A stretch of 64,000 nt of DNA from Lyophyllum atratum (GCA_014905825.1 JACGCN010000012.1:1426001-1490000), one strand, 5' to 3'. Positions 12,195 through 23,913 are shown, counted from the first letter of the stretch. The notes: generated by a model from the letters alone, not told the origin. Numbers and translations: made by a program.

Positions 12195-12659
12195 ATGTGT
12201 CTCTCTTCGAGGAGCTCCACCACCCACCAGAACGCGCGTGCTCATCACGTATCAAGATACCGGCCACGTACCCGGGCATCCGCCGTTCCACGATACACTC
12301 GAGACTCCGACTCAGCTCCCAGACGGACTCACGTCGACGAAGCCAATCGGAAGTCCACGCCACCACCTTCGGGTTCGTACAAGCCGAGTCTTGGTGGTAT
12401 GCGCGCAGGCATCTTACACGATTACACTCGAGACCCCGACTCAGCTCCCAAACGGACTCACGTCGACGAAGCCAATCGGAAGTCCACACCGCCACCTTCG
12501 GGTTCGTACAAGCCGAGCCTTGGTGGTGTGCGCGGTATCCATAATATCACCGACTCCGGCTCCCAGAGCTTCCCGAGCTTCGACTCCTCCAGAACATCCA
12601 TTCTGCCTATTCGTCGTATGGCCATTCCACACGGGGCGCAGGACTGTCGATGCACTTAG
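12195..12659 (+). CDS. Unknown reading frame with a 43-residue tandem repeat
   Basis: A 154-codon frame of disordered composition holds two near-identical 43-residue units. Each contains RTHVDEANRKSTPPPSGSY followed by KPSLGG. All three forward frames are open here, so frame choice rests on substitutions: of six differences examined between the DNA repeats, three are silent third-position changes in this frame, and the 129-bp period keeps it in phase. A further frame at 12,650-12,844 (AMTPAELLEVRRQ..) could be a downstream exon. No domain or function is recognised. It could be an exon of a larger disordered protein, or non-coding. Confidence 0.3.
   Translation: MCLSSRSSTTHQNARAHHVSRYRPRTRASAVPRYTRDSDSAPRRTHVDEANRKSTPPPSGSYKPSLGGMRAGILHDYTRDPDSAPKRTHVDEANRKSTPPPSGSYKPSLGGVRGIHNITDSGSQSFPSFDSSRTSILPIRRMAIPHGAQDCRCT
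12308..12533 (+). repeat. Two-copy direct repeat, 129-bp period
   Basis: The segment starting CGACTCAGCTCCCA at 12,308 recurs at 12,437 with only a few substitutions over roughly 110 bp. The period is 129 bp, a multiple of three. Confidence 0.9.
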
Positions 12660-13044
12660 GGGTGGAGTTGGGACAGCATGCGTATACGTCGCAGGGAGGT
12701 CCAGAGCTCGCCATGACGCCGGCTGAGCTGCTCGAGGTTCGACGTCAGCATTATCGCTGCGCATCATCGACCCAGGAATGTCCCTCCGCCTCGTCATATC
12801 GCCTCAACGACTACCGCGGCTGCACTTATACAGGATCCGGCTAGAGAAATGATAGGTATGGAAAACGTTCCAGAGGGTATGGCGAAGTGGATCTTTAACT
12901 TAAGTGAAAAGATAGATGGGCGTCTGCAAGATTACAGACAGCTCCTGGAGTAGTCGCAGTTTAGAGTACCTCGATTGTTTATTCTTATTTTTCAGGGTCT
13001 CAGGTGCTTATGCCTAGAGCAGCATACACGCGCCGATGGACACG

Positions 13045-14912
13045 CTACGTTTGCATTTCCGCTTCGTGTACTGTTACCGTAGTCGTACCATCAAAGGACC
13101 ACAACTTAACCGAAGAATCCAGCGTAACAGGGTACAAACCACTCTTCCGCTGTCGCGGCCCCCTCGGCGCACGATCGTTCTCGAGGCTTTCGGTGCCAGG
13201 TTCCGCGTCGTCGAAATCAGAATCGGAATCAGAATCCGACGAGCTGGAGGAAGAGGAAGTCGCGGCGGGAGGGAAGTTTCTGGACCCGGAGGTTGAGAGT
13301 AGTATTGGTTGGAGGGGGTGGAATGCGACGGAGCCGATGGCATCTTATGAGCGTGGTCAGAGTTGGGATTATACGGAAGGAATGGGACGTACCACCATGA
13401 GCATCAAACTCCAACGTCAGATCAACATCTTCCGTATTCTCCCATACATAATCTTCCGCTACATCCATCGCATCCGTGCCCCGCAGATCAAACATCGATA
13501 CCCTCCCATTCTAGCACCACACCCAAACATAAGCCCCCTTCGTCCACCCGAGCACGACAAGACAAGACGCACCTGGTCCCCAGAGCCAAGCCACCGCCCA
13601 CTAAGATCTATATCAAACCTAAGCTTCTGGCTCGTCCTTCCATAGGGATCCGTGCATTTATACACCTGTATGGGTTCAGAGACGTTGGCCCGGATGTCCC
13701 AGCTGTAGATGTCGCCGTGCCGGCGGTAGGCTGCGTACATGATGTGCGGTCGTGCAGGGTTGAAGTGAATCTTCGGATGTTTCTTATGAGAACAGCGCAT
13801 ACAACCGAGGGGAGTGAGAGTGAGAATGATACCTGTGTGACGCCGGCGGGGGGGCCGCCGGATACGAACATGAGGGGCTCGGCACCTTGCGTTTCGCTGA
13901 AGATGGCGATGTTGGAGGTGGTTGGTGTGAGGCTTCCGGCTGCGTACATGTCTGATCCTTGGGAGGGTACGAACGCCAGCGCAGAGATGATACCTAGAAA
14001 CGCATATAGCTTAAATCAACATGCGGTGCTGATCTCGAGTGGAACACACCTTTCAGCCCATCCTTGCTCTTCTTCGAAAGTGTCGTAGGAAGCCGAGTGC
14101 CTTCCCCTGGACGAACGACATCGAAAACTTCAACCGCATCTTCGAACCCACAGTAAAGCCTGATCCCAAACCTGTTAAAATCCGACTATGGGGAGGGGAG
14201 GGGGGGGGGGTGATCCACGCACCGTTCGGCAGAGAGGTTAAACGCCATGCTGTGGGGTGCGATTTGTCGTTCTCGGTGGTCGACGATTCTGTAAGATGCA
14301 CGAAGCTATATCTGGAATTAGATCAACGAGAGGATGGTCGGAGAAGACGTACCCTCCCGTCCGAGGCGTCGAGTAGTTTGACGGGGCATTCGCGGACGGA
14401 GGCGAGGAAACAGAAGGAGGCGGGGTCGAGGGGGCTCGCTGTTGGGTACCACGTGAAGTCTAGGATTGGGGACGGTTGGGGGAATACGCGGGTTGCTGAA
14501 CCGGTGGTGGGTGTTTCGCTGGGTTCTAGTTCGGAGAGAGATGTCAGCTGCTTTCTAGAAGTCGGGGGGTGATATGCACCTGGTACGTTTTGGGGAGCGA
14601 TCGTTGGTCTATATAAAGTTATAAGAGGGAGTAGTAGATGAATCAAAAGTGAGAACTAACGTGTCGAAGAACTGGAATGTTCTGTTCTCGCACTGCGCGA
14701 GGAACTGGGAGCCATCGGGACACCTTCACACCCAGTGCATGGTCAACAGCTAGATAATTCATCCATTCCTATTATTCATACCATTTCGCGGTGCGCACGA
14801 AGTTCTCTGTGAAATCTTGATCAGTTGCAGGTTGCATCTTGGCTGCGAGCCACGGCGGCCGCGAGACATCGTATTGGGGAGGATACCACGTGTATTCTGA
14901 GCCAGGTTCCAT
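13045..14912 (-). CDS. WRAP53/TCAB1-like WD40-repeat protein
   Basis: The start at 14,912 gives MEPGSEYTWYPPQY.. and leads through short exons. These encode ENFVRTAKW/CPDGSQFLAQCENRTFQFFD, then ILDFTWYPTAS..DPASFCFLASVRECPVKLLDA, then SYRIVDHRERQIAPHSMAFN. They continue with DAVEVFDVVRPG, IISALAFVPSQGSDMYAAGS, KIHFNPARPHIMYAAYR..DIYSWDIR, FDIDLSGRWLGSGDQ, VSIFDLRG and IGSVAFHPLQPILLSTSGSRNF. The order and wording match the seven-blade propeller of the WRAP53/TCAB1 family, which in animals binds box H/ACA scaRNAs and telomerase RNA. An acidic Ser/Asp-rich insert (near 13,200-13,260) interrupts the last blade before LDSSVKLWSF. It ends at a TAG at 13,045, giving about 430 residues. The fungal role is inferred from the family only. 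All exon joins proposed keep the frame open. Confidence 0.75.
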
Positions 14913-15360
14913 TTTGAGGCAAAGGTGCCTTTAAATGTGCATGCGCACGACGGGTATATGTGCAGTTATGCGAGGCGGTTGTCGCTGAAGGTGATCAAGC
15001 CGAGGTCGAAACGCAAATTGAAATGACGAGTTCCACTCGCGTCACGCATGTGACTGTAAATATAAAACACGTGCTTCGTCGCGACGCGCGACGCGTCACC
15101 CATAGCTCAGACTGAACTCTTCACGCGTCAAGCAAATAACTCGTCCAAGGGGTGAGATTGGCAAGCCGAATTAAAGAGTCACAATAATGTACCTAAATGA
15201 GTATGTCGATGCTAAGAAAATGGTAGTATTAGGAGAATCCACGGAAGACCCTCCGCGTCACGTCAAAGGCTGTGTCCAAGCTGCTTGATGACTTTGGAAT
15301 CTAGCTACGTACGTTAAAGTGCCCTTCCACGAATAAGAATTTATAGGCTGCTTACAGTCA
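14913..15360. promoter_or_regulatory. Promoter side of the WRAP53-like gene with two ACGCGT boxes
   Basis: About 450 bases upstream of the 14,912 start. ACGCGT lies at 15,091-15,096 and 15,123-15,128 in a CG-rich patch just beyond a TATAAAAC run (15,061). ACGCGT is the core of the MCB site bound by the MBF G1/S factor in yeasts; a role here is inference. No gene was seen. Confidence 0.3.
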
Positions 15361-15803
15361 TCAATCGACCTCATCGAAGGAGCCCACCGCTGAGCTTCCT
15401 TTGTACGCCCACCCCCCTCTCTCCTCCGTGGCCTCCGCCTCCTTCTTAACCAGCTTCACCCAGTCAAAGCACTTCCCACAATCAACCGCTTTGTGCTTCT
15501 CGCACTGGTACGACTCCTCCGTCGTCACAGCGGCCACGGCGCCCATCGCATATGCGTTTCTCGGCTGGCGGTCCTAGAGGATGTGTATATTCAAAGGACC
15601 GTTTCTATTAGGGGTGCAGCGAAGGGAGTTTGGGCAGGGCGTACCTCGACTTGGAATGCGACGAAATCGCTGAGGTCACCGAGGTCGTCTTCGATTCGGA
15701 TGTTGTTGCACATGCGGTGGTCGCAGCAGCAGAGGTGGCAGAACTCGTCGCCGTGGTCGAGGCAGAACATGAAGTCGTTCACGACGATGTTTTCGCCTAG
15801 CAT
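15361..15803 (-). CDS. Small Cys/His protein with twin C-x2-H-x4-C-x2-C motifs (paralogue A)
   Basis: Two exons: 15,803-15,645, then 15,573-15,361 after a GTACGC..CTAG intron. Both exon lengths are whole codons and the product is about 123 residues. Exon 1 carries CLDHGDEFCHLC and exon 2 carries CEKHKAVDCGKC followed by FDWVKL. Both therefore have the same C-x2-H-x4-C-x2-C spacing expected of a zinc-binding cluster. The middle (IRIEDDLGDLSDF) is acidic. It aligns end to end with the divergently transcribed gene at 16,653, including the intron position. There is no signal peptide or membrane segment. I do not recognise the family, and the function is unknown. Confidence 0.65.
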
Positions 15804-16652
15804 TTTTGGATGTTTAACTTAGGGAGAGCTGGGTGAGGTGAGCTTCGGTGGCAGTGGCACGCATAAGCCAGACGCGTCACGCGTGGCCGGTGTTAGCCGG
15901 TGTCGTGTCGAGGAGGACTGGAATCGGCCCGGGCAGTTGTTGTTCCTGACAATTATATACACCGTCACGGCGACTTGGTGTTAGCCACGCGTACGGAGTC
16001 AGCTATGAACGACCTCGGGCAAAATGCAAAACGCCTATTCTACTCGCGTATCCTGGATAATGGTCCTCTCCGAGGACATTCAATTGCGTCGAAGTACTGT
16101 CACTCAACTTTTCCGGTTGGCACTTTGCCGACATGACAGGACTCCGTACACAGCGTCCAGCTTGGTCTTCTTTAAGTTTTGTCTTCGTCCACGGATTGCC
16201 TGTCAGGTCTTCAAGGCGTTGAAGCTAATAACATCCCAACGCCTCTAAAAGCTCCTCGGATTTTGGAGTGGCGGTCATACCTGACCGGCATTCTATCCTG
16301 GACGTTCCACTCCATTTTCCGACTTGCCTACTGATTACGACACCTCCTCAATCAACGTAACGGTATAGCCTTCTATCGCCCCTCAGACCCAGGGAACAGA
16401 GGACGTGTATCTTCTACCGTTCACGGACAAACGACGACTGTCATCGGAATTCCGTACGATCAAGCCTTTAGCAGGGCTCCTCCATCACTCCGCCGTCTTC
16501 TTCCTTGTCTTCCCGGGGTATTAGTACCGCCTCACACCCTGCGCACCTTTATATCTCCTCCCCAAACCCACCAGACACCCTGGATACCCCACTCCATTGA
16601 CAACCCTGTCTCGACCCAACAACGTCCAGGTACTACTACCCCCACCACCACA
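15804..16652. promoter_or_regulatory. Shared divergent promoter of the Cys/His pair
   Basis: About 850 bases between two head-to-head paralogue starts. Three ACGCGT boxes lie at 15,872-15,877, 15,879-15,884 and 15,987-15,992, all nearer paralogue A. Short open frames have no recognisable content. Co-regulation of the two genes is inferred from the arrangement. Confidence 0.35.
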
Positions 16653-17140
16653 ATGTCGAGTGGAAAAATCATCGTCGTCAACCAGTTCACATTCTGCTTC
16701 GAGCACGGGAGCGAGCTGTGCTACGTGTGTAACCGCGATTACCGCTCCGCGAACAACTCCACCTCCAACCTGCGCCGGCACCTCACCGATAAGCTGGGGT
16801 ACGCGTTCGAGGTCATGTACACCTTCGACTTGGAGGTACGTTCCCCCCGCGCACCCCCCCTCCCTCCGCCCCTTCCCCACTTGTCCTGATCATGGCATGG
16901 ACACAGGGCCGCCAGCCGATTAACGTATACGCAAAGGGCGTGACGAAAGCGACGCACCATCGCGGGCCCCGCGCGTCGGGGTCGTGCCCGGACCACTCGA
17001 AGCTTGATTGTGGGAAGTGCTTTGATTGGGTGAGGCTGGTGGGGTCGGAGGTGACGGAGGATAATTTTGATGGGGTGCGTGCGAGGACGGTGAGGGATGA
17101 GTATTCAAGGTCGGGGACGATGGTGGGTGGGACTGTGTAA
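16653..17140 (+). CDS. Small Cys/His protein with twin C-x2-H-x4-C-x2-C motifs (paralogue B)
   Basis: Two exons (16,653-16,835 and 16,907-17,140) joined by a GTACGT..ACAG intron, giving 139 residues. Exon 1 has CFEHGSELCYVC after an FTF stretch. Exon 2 has CPDHSKLDCGKC followed by FDWVRL. Motif spacing, the motif-to-exon arrangement and the post-intron RQP are shared with paralogue A at 15,361-15,803, so the two arose by inverted tandem duplication. Paralogue B has a longer, basic middle (NSTSNLRRHLTDKLGY) where A is acidic, suggesting functional divergence. The C-terminus is longer and unrelated. No known family is assigned. Zinc binding is inferred from spacing only. Confidence 0.7.
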
Positions 17141-17458
17141 GCTTGATTAATGGGATGGGTGTATGTACGATAGTAGAAGGCGCGCTTTTTTGTTTTCGGT
17201 TTTGTTGGGTTCGTTCGGAGTGCTATACCATAATACCCCTCTTTAGTTCTGGTTTATTTTGCTTGTTTGAGGCGTTGATTAGTATCCTGGATTGACGCAG
17301 TCCATGTAGGTCTACTATTTTTGCATCATTCGGGCCGTCGAATCTATTTTAAGTTACCCCGCATTGTCCCACGTGGGTCTCGATCACGTTGACACTTCTC
17401 CACAACAACCATCACCTGGTCCTCAGCTCGCGACATCTCCTTCTCATCTCATCGTACG
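17141..17458. other. Short spacer before the alpha-mannosidase
   Basis: About 320 bases holding the 3' region of paralogue B and the upstream region of the mannosidase gene. No specific sites were recognised. Confidence 0.3.
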
Positions 17459-20400
17459 ATGGCCTGCCAGCACCAGCGACCCATCGCCGCAAAACCATAC
17501 CCAGAACTCAACCACAGCGCCGGCTCCAAATGGATCAAGAATCTCACCAAAGACAGACTTGGAAACTTCACGGGCGGCCACTACTCGGACGTCAACCTCT
17601 CGTCGGTGTTGTTCACCCATCGGGTGGATAATGCGGAGCATGTGAAGCTTCAAGTGTGCGTTTGTCGGTTTATGTTATCAAATGTGTGAGGGTGTGTGCT
17701 GAAGGGATATGATAGGTGGAGCGCGCCTGGATTGACGAAGCCGACTTTTGCAGAGGCGATGAAGCAGAAGTTTAAGCCCGCGAAGAAGGTTAGCGACCAC
17801 TTCATACGGCTCTTTTGTGGGCTAAATCGGTACCTTCACAGGGAGACTCGTTCGGGCCATCATGTGAGTAGCTCGTTATGTATCTAGGCCTCCACTGTAA
17901 CTAATGCAACACTCAGGGGTAAGCTGCTACCACGACCAGAAACGGCGCAAAGCTCAAAATCTCATAGACCAACCACTGGTGGAAAGTCTCTGTGAATATC
18001 CCAGGGTATTGGCAGCAGTACGAGCGTGTCCAATGTAAGCCCTTCGCGTCCTCGAAATATCTTCCTGGAAGCTCAACCTTGCCCAGTCGAGTTCGACCCA
18101 GGATGTGAGGCTATGATCTTCACCACCGACGGCGTTCCCCTCCAAGGTCAGTGGCCTCCCCATCCATATTCCTGTATCTCAAAGTCTCTTCAGGCATAAC
18201 TGGCGGATACGGCGGGGACCGTCGCGTCGAGTATATTATCCCCGAGGACGCGCGTAAGCAAGGCCGCCACGAGTTCGTTATTGAGTCCAGCTGCAATGGG
18301 ATGTTCGGTGTGCCCTGGAACGGCGATACGATCGCTCCCCCAGATGTACGTTCTCAGCCAAGATATTTCCGACTCCCCCAAGCTCCAGCTAATTGGACTC
18401 CAGATGAACAGGTACTTTCCTTTGGCCTCGGCTGACCTCGTCGTGCCGAACCAAGAAGCTTGGGCACTTTTGTGGGACTTTACGACGCTCCGAGAGCTCA
18501 TCGACACGTTGCCCGGAAACACGACGTATGTCCCTTGCCGCCGGCTTCTGGCTTTTCTCTGTCCGTACCCTTACTTACGATCGTGGTTTTTCAGGCTTCA
18601 GAACCAGGCGCTCGTGGCGGCGAACGAGATTATGAATGTGTTCAATAAAGGCGACCCGAGTGCCATTCGCAGTGCCCGCAAGCTTGCGGAAGGTGTCTTT
18701 GGTGAAGGATGGGAGAGCAAGGGGGAGGGTATCTATGAGGAGGGGGTGAAGAAGGCACAGATATGGGGCATAGGTTCGTCGTTCGCTCTCTTGAACGTCT
18801 GCCGTTGCTCATCATCATCATCATACAGGACAGTGAGTAGGCCCTTGCCAGAAGCTTTTGACGCGGACTAACCCGATACCACAGCTGCCACATCGATACC
18901 GCTTGGTAAGGCTTCCTCCTTCGGACTCCTGTGTCCCCGGGATGGGATCTAACTGTCGCCCAGGTTGTGGCCATATCAGGTTACCCAGCAGAAGGTCGCG
19001 CGGTCGTGGTCTACCCAGATCGATCTCATGGAGCGATACCCGGAGCACCGCTTCACCTGCAGCTCCGCACAGCAGTACAAGTGGCTCGAGCAGGTAGATT
19101 CCCCTCCCACCCCTCCCACCCTTCCCCACCACTCACTCACGGGTGTCTATGTCTTGGCTGCAGCTGTACCCGCCGCTCTTCGAGCGCGTCAAGGCGAAGG
19201 TCCTGGAAGGCAAGTTCCACCCCGTCGGCGGATCGTGGGTCGAGAACGACGCGAACATGCCGTCGGGCGAGGCGCTGGTGCGCCAGTTCGTGTTTGGGCA
19301 GAGGTATTTTGAGTCGAGGTTTGGAAAGCGGTGTGATACGGCGTGGTTGCCTGATTCGTTTGGGCTGACGGGGGCGCTGCCGCAGCTTATCAGGGGAGCG
19401 GGTGAGATTATTACTTTGTTCTGAAGGAATTTTTGGATGGAGGCGCTGATGGATGTTGGTGTGTTAGGGATGGATTATTTCTTTACGCAGAAGTTGTCGT
19501 GGTATGTGGTTTTGTGTGGACCTTGTTTCGTTGGCGGTCACTAACGCTATTTGCTGGCTAGGAATAACATGTGGGCCCTTTCTCTCCGGCTTGAGACTCG
19601 GTTCTGAGACGTCTTAGCAACGTGTTCCCTCATACGACCTTCAACTGGGTCGGCATCGACGGGACTCAGGTCCTGTGCCACATGACACCAGGTCTGTGAT
19701 CCAGCCTAAAGTACCATGCTAGCGCTCACTTTGAGCAACTCCAGTTGATACCTACACCGCGCAAGCCACCGTTGGCGACATCAACAAGGGGCAAACTAAC
19801 CATAAGGTACATTCACTCGTGCTGTCCCCACCCTTGTACAACTAACAGTTGACCTCCAACCCCTTAGAATCTGGAATCCTCCCAAGCTGCACTGCTTGTC
19901 TTCGGTAATGGGGACGGAGGCGGAGGGCCTTTGGCGAAGATGTTGGAGAATGTATGTACTCGACAGCCCTTCTTGGGGTTTATCTGGCTTAAACTTAAAC
20001 TAGCTTCGCCGAATTCGCGGTGTGGCCAATACGCATCGTGAGCTTCCGCCCGTCAGCATGGGTCATTCGGTCGACGAGTTCTTCGAGGAGCTGTCGAACG
20101 CTTCGAATGCAGGCAAGACTCTGCCGAATTGGTGAGTGTCACAACTGTGTGATGGGGGTCCCGCTGACGGTTTATGCTGATCTTGAAGGCATGGGGAACT
20201 GTACCTCGAGGTTCGCGTTTTCCTTTTTGGTCATGATTTGGTTCTGACTTTGGTCTAGTTCCATCGTGGGACGTATACCTCTCATGGTTCGGCGCTCGTT
20301 TTCCTTTACTAGTTTTTCAAGTGATGACGTCCGCCTTTAGGATCGATTAAGAAAGGGAATAGGCACTCTGAGATCCTGCTTCGTGATGTTGAGGTATGTT

Positions 20401-22905
20401 GTCATGGTCCGCAGTGTATGCCGGAGCTGACGAGTTGGATGTTAGCATGTAGCGACCTTGGCGTCGCTATACAAGCTGCACAAGAAGGATTATGTGTATC
20501 CCAAGCAGGCTATTGATGATTCGTGGGAGAAGGTCTTGCTCAATCAATGTAAGCCTAAACCGTTATGATGAACGTGGGGATTGAATGCTGACGCGTGTTT
20601 TCAAGTCCATGATGGTAAGCCGCAGTTTTGGAACCCTGAAGGTTGGCGCTGACCGAACACGGCTCCAAACTCAGTTCTCCCCGGTTCTGCCATGTATGTT
20701 TCGATATCATCGTCGCTTTCCGAAGCTTACATGCTCAATATAGCGGAATGGTCTACGACGACGCAGAGAAGCTCTACGCCGAGGTCCGCAAGGACGGCGA
20801 ATCCCTCCTCGACGAGGCCTTCGGCGTCCTCTTCCCAGATTCCGTCGGGCTCACGCGCAGCTCGAACCCCAAGGCCCTTTCTGCCTCAGGCAGAATCGTC
20901 GGCTTCAACACCACGTTCTTCCGACGGTCTGACGTCATCGAGGTTCTCATCGTCGGCGCGAGCGCTGGACTCAAGTCGCAGGTCCTGCAGACCTCGAGTG
21001 ACGGCAAGGTCGGGTACGCTGTGATGAACTCTCCTGGGGGAGGAAGCGTTGGGACGATCTGTACGCCTGCGACGGGGCTCCATGCGCAGATTATGCCTGT
21101 ATCTGGTTAGTCCCTCTTCCTGGAAGCGTGCTTGGGGTTTCTTAGGCTGACGGCGGGAATAGTTTTCACGAATGGATCGGATAACTTTGTACTGCGCAAT
21201 TCGAGTGTGCAGCTCACGATCTCGAAGGGGCGGATTAGTAGTCTGCTTGATGTGAAGCTTGGGTGCGTGCGCTTGGGTTTTGACTTTGGGTTTTGATCCT
21301 GATATGCTCTGGACCTCTAGTCGGGAACTGATTGCGGAGGGCGCTACTGGTGGGCTTGTCATTTTCGAAGATCACCCTAACTATTGGGATGCATGGGGTA
21401 GGCTCCTTCATACTTTCCGACATTTGTAGTTGCTGAATGAACTGCGCGTCTAGATGTCGAGATACACCACTTGGAGACGGCTAAACAGCTTGAGTTCACG
21501 AATGTGTCCGTTGTTGCGCAGGGACCGCTTCGCGGATCGGTGAAGGCTGAAGTCAAATACGACAAGAGCTTGATTTCCGTCACTGTAAGTTGGTCTTCAG
21601 TCGACATTAACCTGATTTTAAATGCTTACTTGGCATTTCAAGATTTCGTTGGATGCTATCGCAGGTATGCCTAATTTTCGAAGTGTGAGCGTTAAGGGCT
21701 TAATGTTTGGTCGTAGCTTCTGTCAAGGAAAACTCGCGATCATTGTTCCACTTCGACGCTGTGGTTGACTGGCATCAACGTCATGAATTCCTTAAGTGTA
21801 AGCCGTTGACCAAAGCCTTGAAACGTTGCTGATGCTTGTGTTCAACAGTCGAGCTACCTCTTAACATCCATAATGACAATGCGACATACGAGACCCAGTT
21901 CGGGCATGTCCAGAGGCCGACTCACAAGAATACTACGTGGGATATCGCGAAGGTGCGTTTGATTGAACTCCACCTTCTCCAATAACTCATGCGCCTACCA
22001 ATAGTTCGAAGTCTGTGGCCACAAGGTAATAGTCGCGTGTTCTGTTGCAAACGACTGTCCATGCTCATTATGACATAGTACGCGGATCTGAGCGAATTCG
22101 GATATGGCGTGGCGATTCTGTCGGAGTCCAAGTATGGGTTCTCGTGTCTGGGGAACCAGCTCCGCATCTCCCTTCTTCGCGCTGCGACCGCTCCTGATGC
22201 GGAACAGGATCAAGGTACGCGATCACCTCGATGTCTGTTAATGATAAGTGACGACCTATGTTGTAGGAGAACACAAGTTCTCGTGGGCAGTTATGCCTCA
22301 TGAGGGTCATTTCTTGGACTCAGACGTTCCGATAGCGGCGTATCTTTACAACTCACCTGTCCGAGGTTAGTTTTACTCTCCAGCTGATTGGCGCATTACT
22401 GATACGTTGGCACAACAGTACGATATGTGCCCACGAACGTAGATGCCCCAATGACCACCCTTCAAGCCCCCTTCTCCGTCGAAGGTGCCCGTAACGTCTT
22501 CTTGGAGACCATCAAGCGCGGGGAGGACGACGACTTCTGCAATGACTCGGGGTCGACCACAGTCATCCTCCGGTTGTACGAAGCGTTCGGTGGTCACGCC
22601 CAGGCGAAGCTCAGGATCGCAAGCCACTTGGCCGTCTCGAAAGCCTACGTTACCAATCTCCTTGAGGATGACGACAAGGAACTGAACATCACACAAATGG
22701 ATGACACGGGGGGCTCCCTGAAGTTAGACTTCCGTGGCTTTGAGGTCAAGACCGTCAAACTCGTCGTTGCGCGCACCGGGTTGCTCATGTCAAAGCCCGA
22801 GTGAGTCCTTGGATCAACTTCCAACAACCCGTGTCATGTGCTCAATCTCGCCACAGGGGGAAGCGAGAGAGTTGGATCAATATCGATAAGTTGTCCCTTT
22901 ACTGA
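17459..22905 (+). CDS. Alpha-mannosidase, GH38 (Ams1/vacuolar type)
   Basis: A large multi-exon gene of about 1,100 residues. The start at 17,459 gives [18 protein letters not shown]. The catalytic domain reads CHIDTAWLWPYQ (zinc-ligand H and D, ~18,890-18,980), [20 protein letters not shown], then [14 protein letters not shown] with the nucleophile Asp (~19,350), LSWNNIN and [17 protein letters not shown]. It continues with [14 protein letters not shown] and QFHDVLPGSAI (~20,545-20,745). The C-terminal beta domains follow, with FNTTFFRR.., GDEH-like [14 protein letters not shown] (~22,265) and a final exon ..[13 protein letters not shown] ending at TGA 22,905. GH38 enzymes of this class hydrolyse alpha-mannose from free oligosaccharides and glycoprotein turnover products in vacuole or cytosol. 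No signal peptide is seen at the start, as in Ams1. No lesion was detected. Confidence 0.92.
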
Positions 22906-23584
22906 AGGATTGGAAGTATGCGCTGTGTAACTTGGACTTTAAGGATACTTGTTGTACGTGTATACCGTCTGTATATCCGTAGGCCTGACATCGAATTCGT
23001 GGAGTACGAGCTCGGTTTGAGACATGCTCAGTTGGCAGCGACCGAGTGTGCGGCAATTCAATTGGAGGTATGACTGTCAGACGTCAAGCTTGAGCGATAT
23101 CATTCTGCTTCTTTTCCTTCCGTATGTTTATTCGACTTTGTCCTATCCTCTCTCCATCTTGAAGTTCGGAAAGCTGTACGCTGGCAGCAGCCGCGGCTCG
23201 TCGTGTTTGTCCAGAACCACTTCACCTTGCGATCTGCACAGTGCTGATGCACTGACGAGAAAACTGACACAGATACCGCGTGTCTCTAAGACGCGGATCC
23301 ACTGGTGCAGCTCTGGATCCCGTCGCCGTTGCTTGGGTTATATTTGGCAGAGAAAGCGGCGTAATGTTTGCGCAGCGACATATATGGCCGAAAAGGCGAA
23401 TCCTTCACGATCATTGCTGTCATGGGTTACTGGTGTCGGAGTACCTAGGGAATGTCGGCAATAGATCGTCAGAATATTGTGCGAGGCAGACACCAAGTAA
23501 AGGCGGAGGCCCTGACGGGAGAGTCGAGCCGCACATCGGCATGGTCTGTGGACACATATTTGATAATACTCCTACTACTACAAC
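22906..23584. other. Spacer, no recognised gene
   Basis: About 680 bases. Several overlapping frames are open but carry no motif. The last bases before 23,585 contain a CTCCTACTACTACAAC run like the leaders of the other MYND copies. Confidence 0.35.
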
Positions 23585-23913
23585 ATGCCGGACAGTGGAT
23601 GCGCAAAGTGCAACAAGGCCGAGACTCGCAGTTGGTGCATGGTATGACGATTCACTGCAATCGTGACCGCCGCAACCGAGGGATCTATCAACGGGTCGAA
23701 ATTCGTGCCAACCACCCTATTCACAGTTCCGGAGAAATCGCCCCTGTTTCCGAGGTCATCAAACTTGCTCTCGTCATTTATCGCCACCTTCGAGAGCCTT
23801 GGACAGAGAGAGGGGGGATGACGGATGATGGCTCGCTCGATAACAAGATTGCGACGTGTCTTATGATTGATAAAGTCAGCGGGTTTGCACCCCCAGGATC
23901 TTGCAGTGATTAG
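23585..23913 (+). pseudogene. MYND-family pseudogene (copy 2), finger deleted
   Basis: The start matches the other copies (MPDSGCAKCNKAE) but jumps after about 14 codons straight to sequence equivalent to the middle of copies 1 and 3 (..LVHGMTIHCNRDRRNRG). The deletion removed the second Cys pair, the intron and the C-Q-W-H-C half of the finger. It also shifted the frame, so the ATG frame stops after 20 codons. The downstream homologous part (YQRVEIRANHPIHS..) remains open in another frame up to 23,913. It lies tail to tail with the uncharacterised gene on the opposite strand. Confidence 0.75.
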
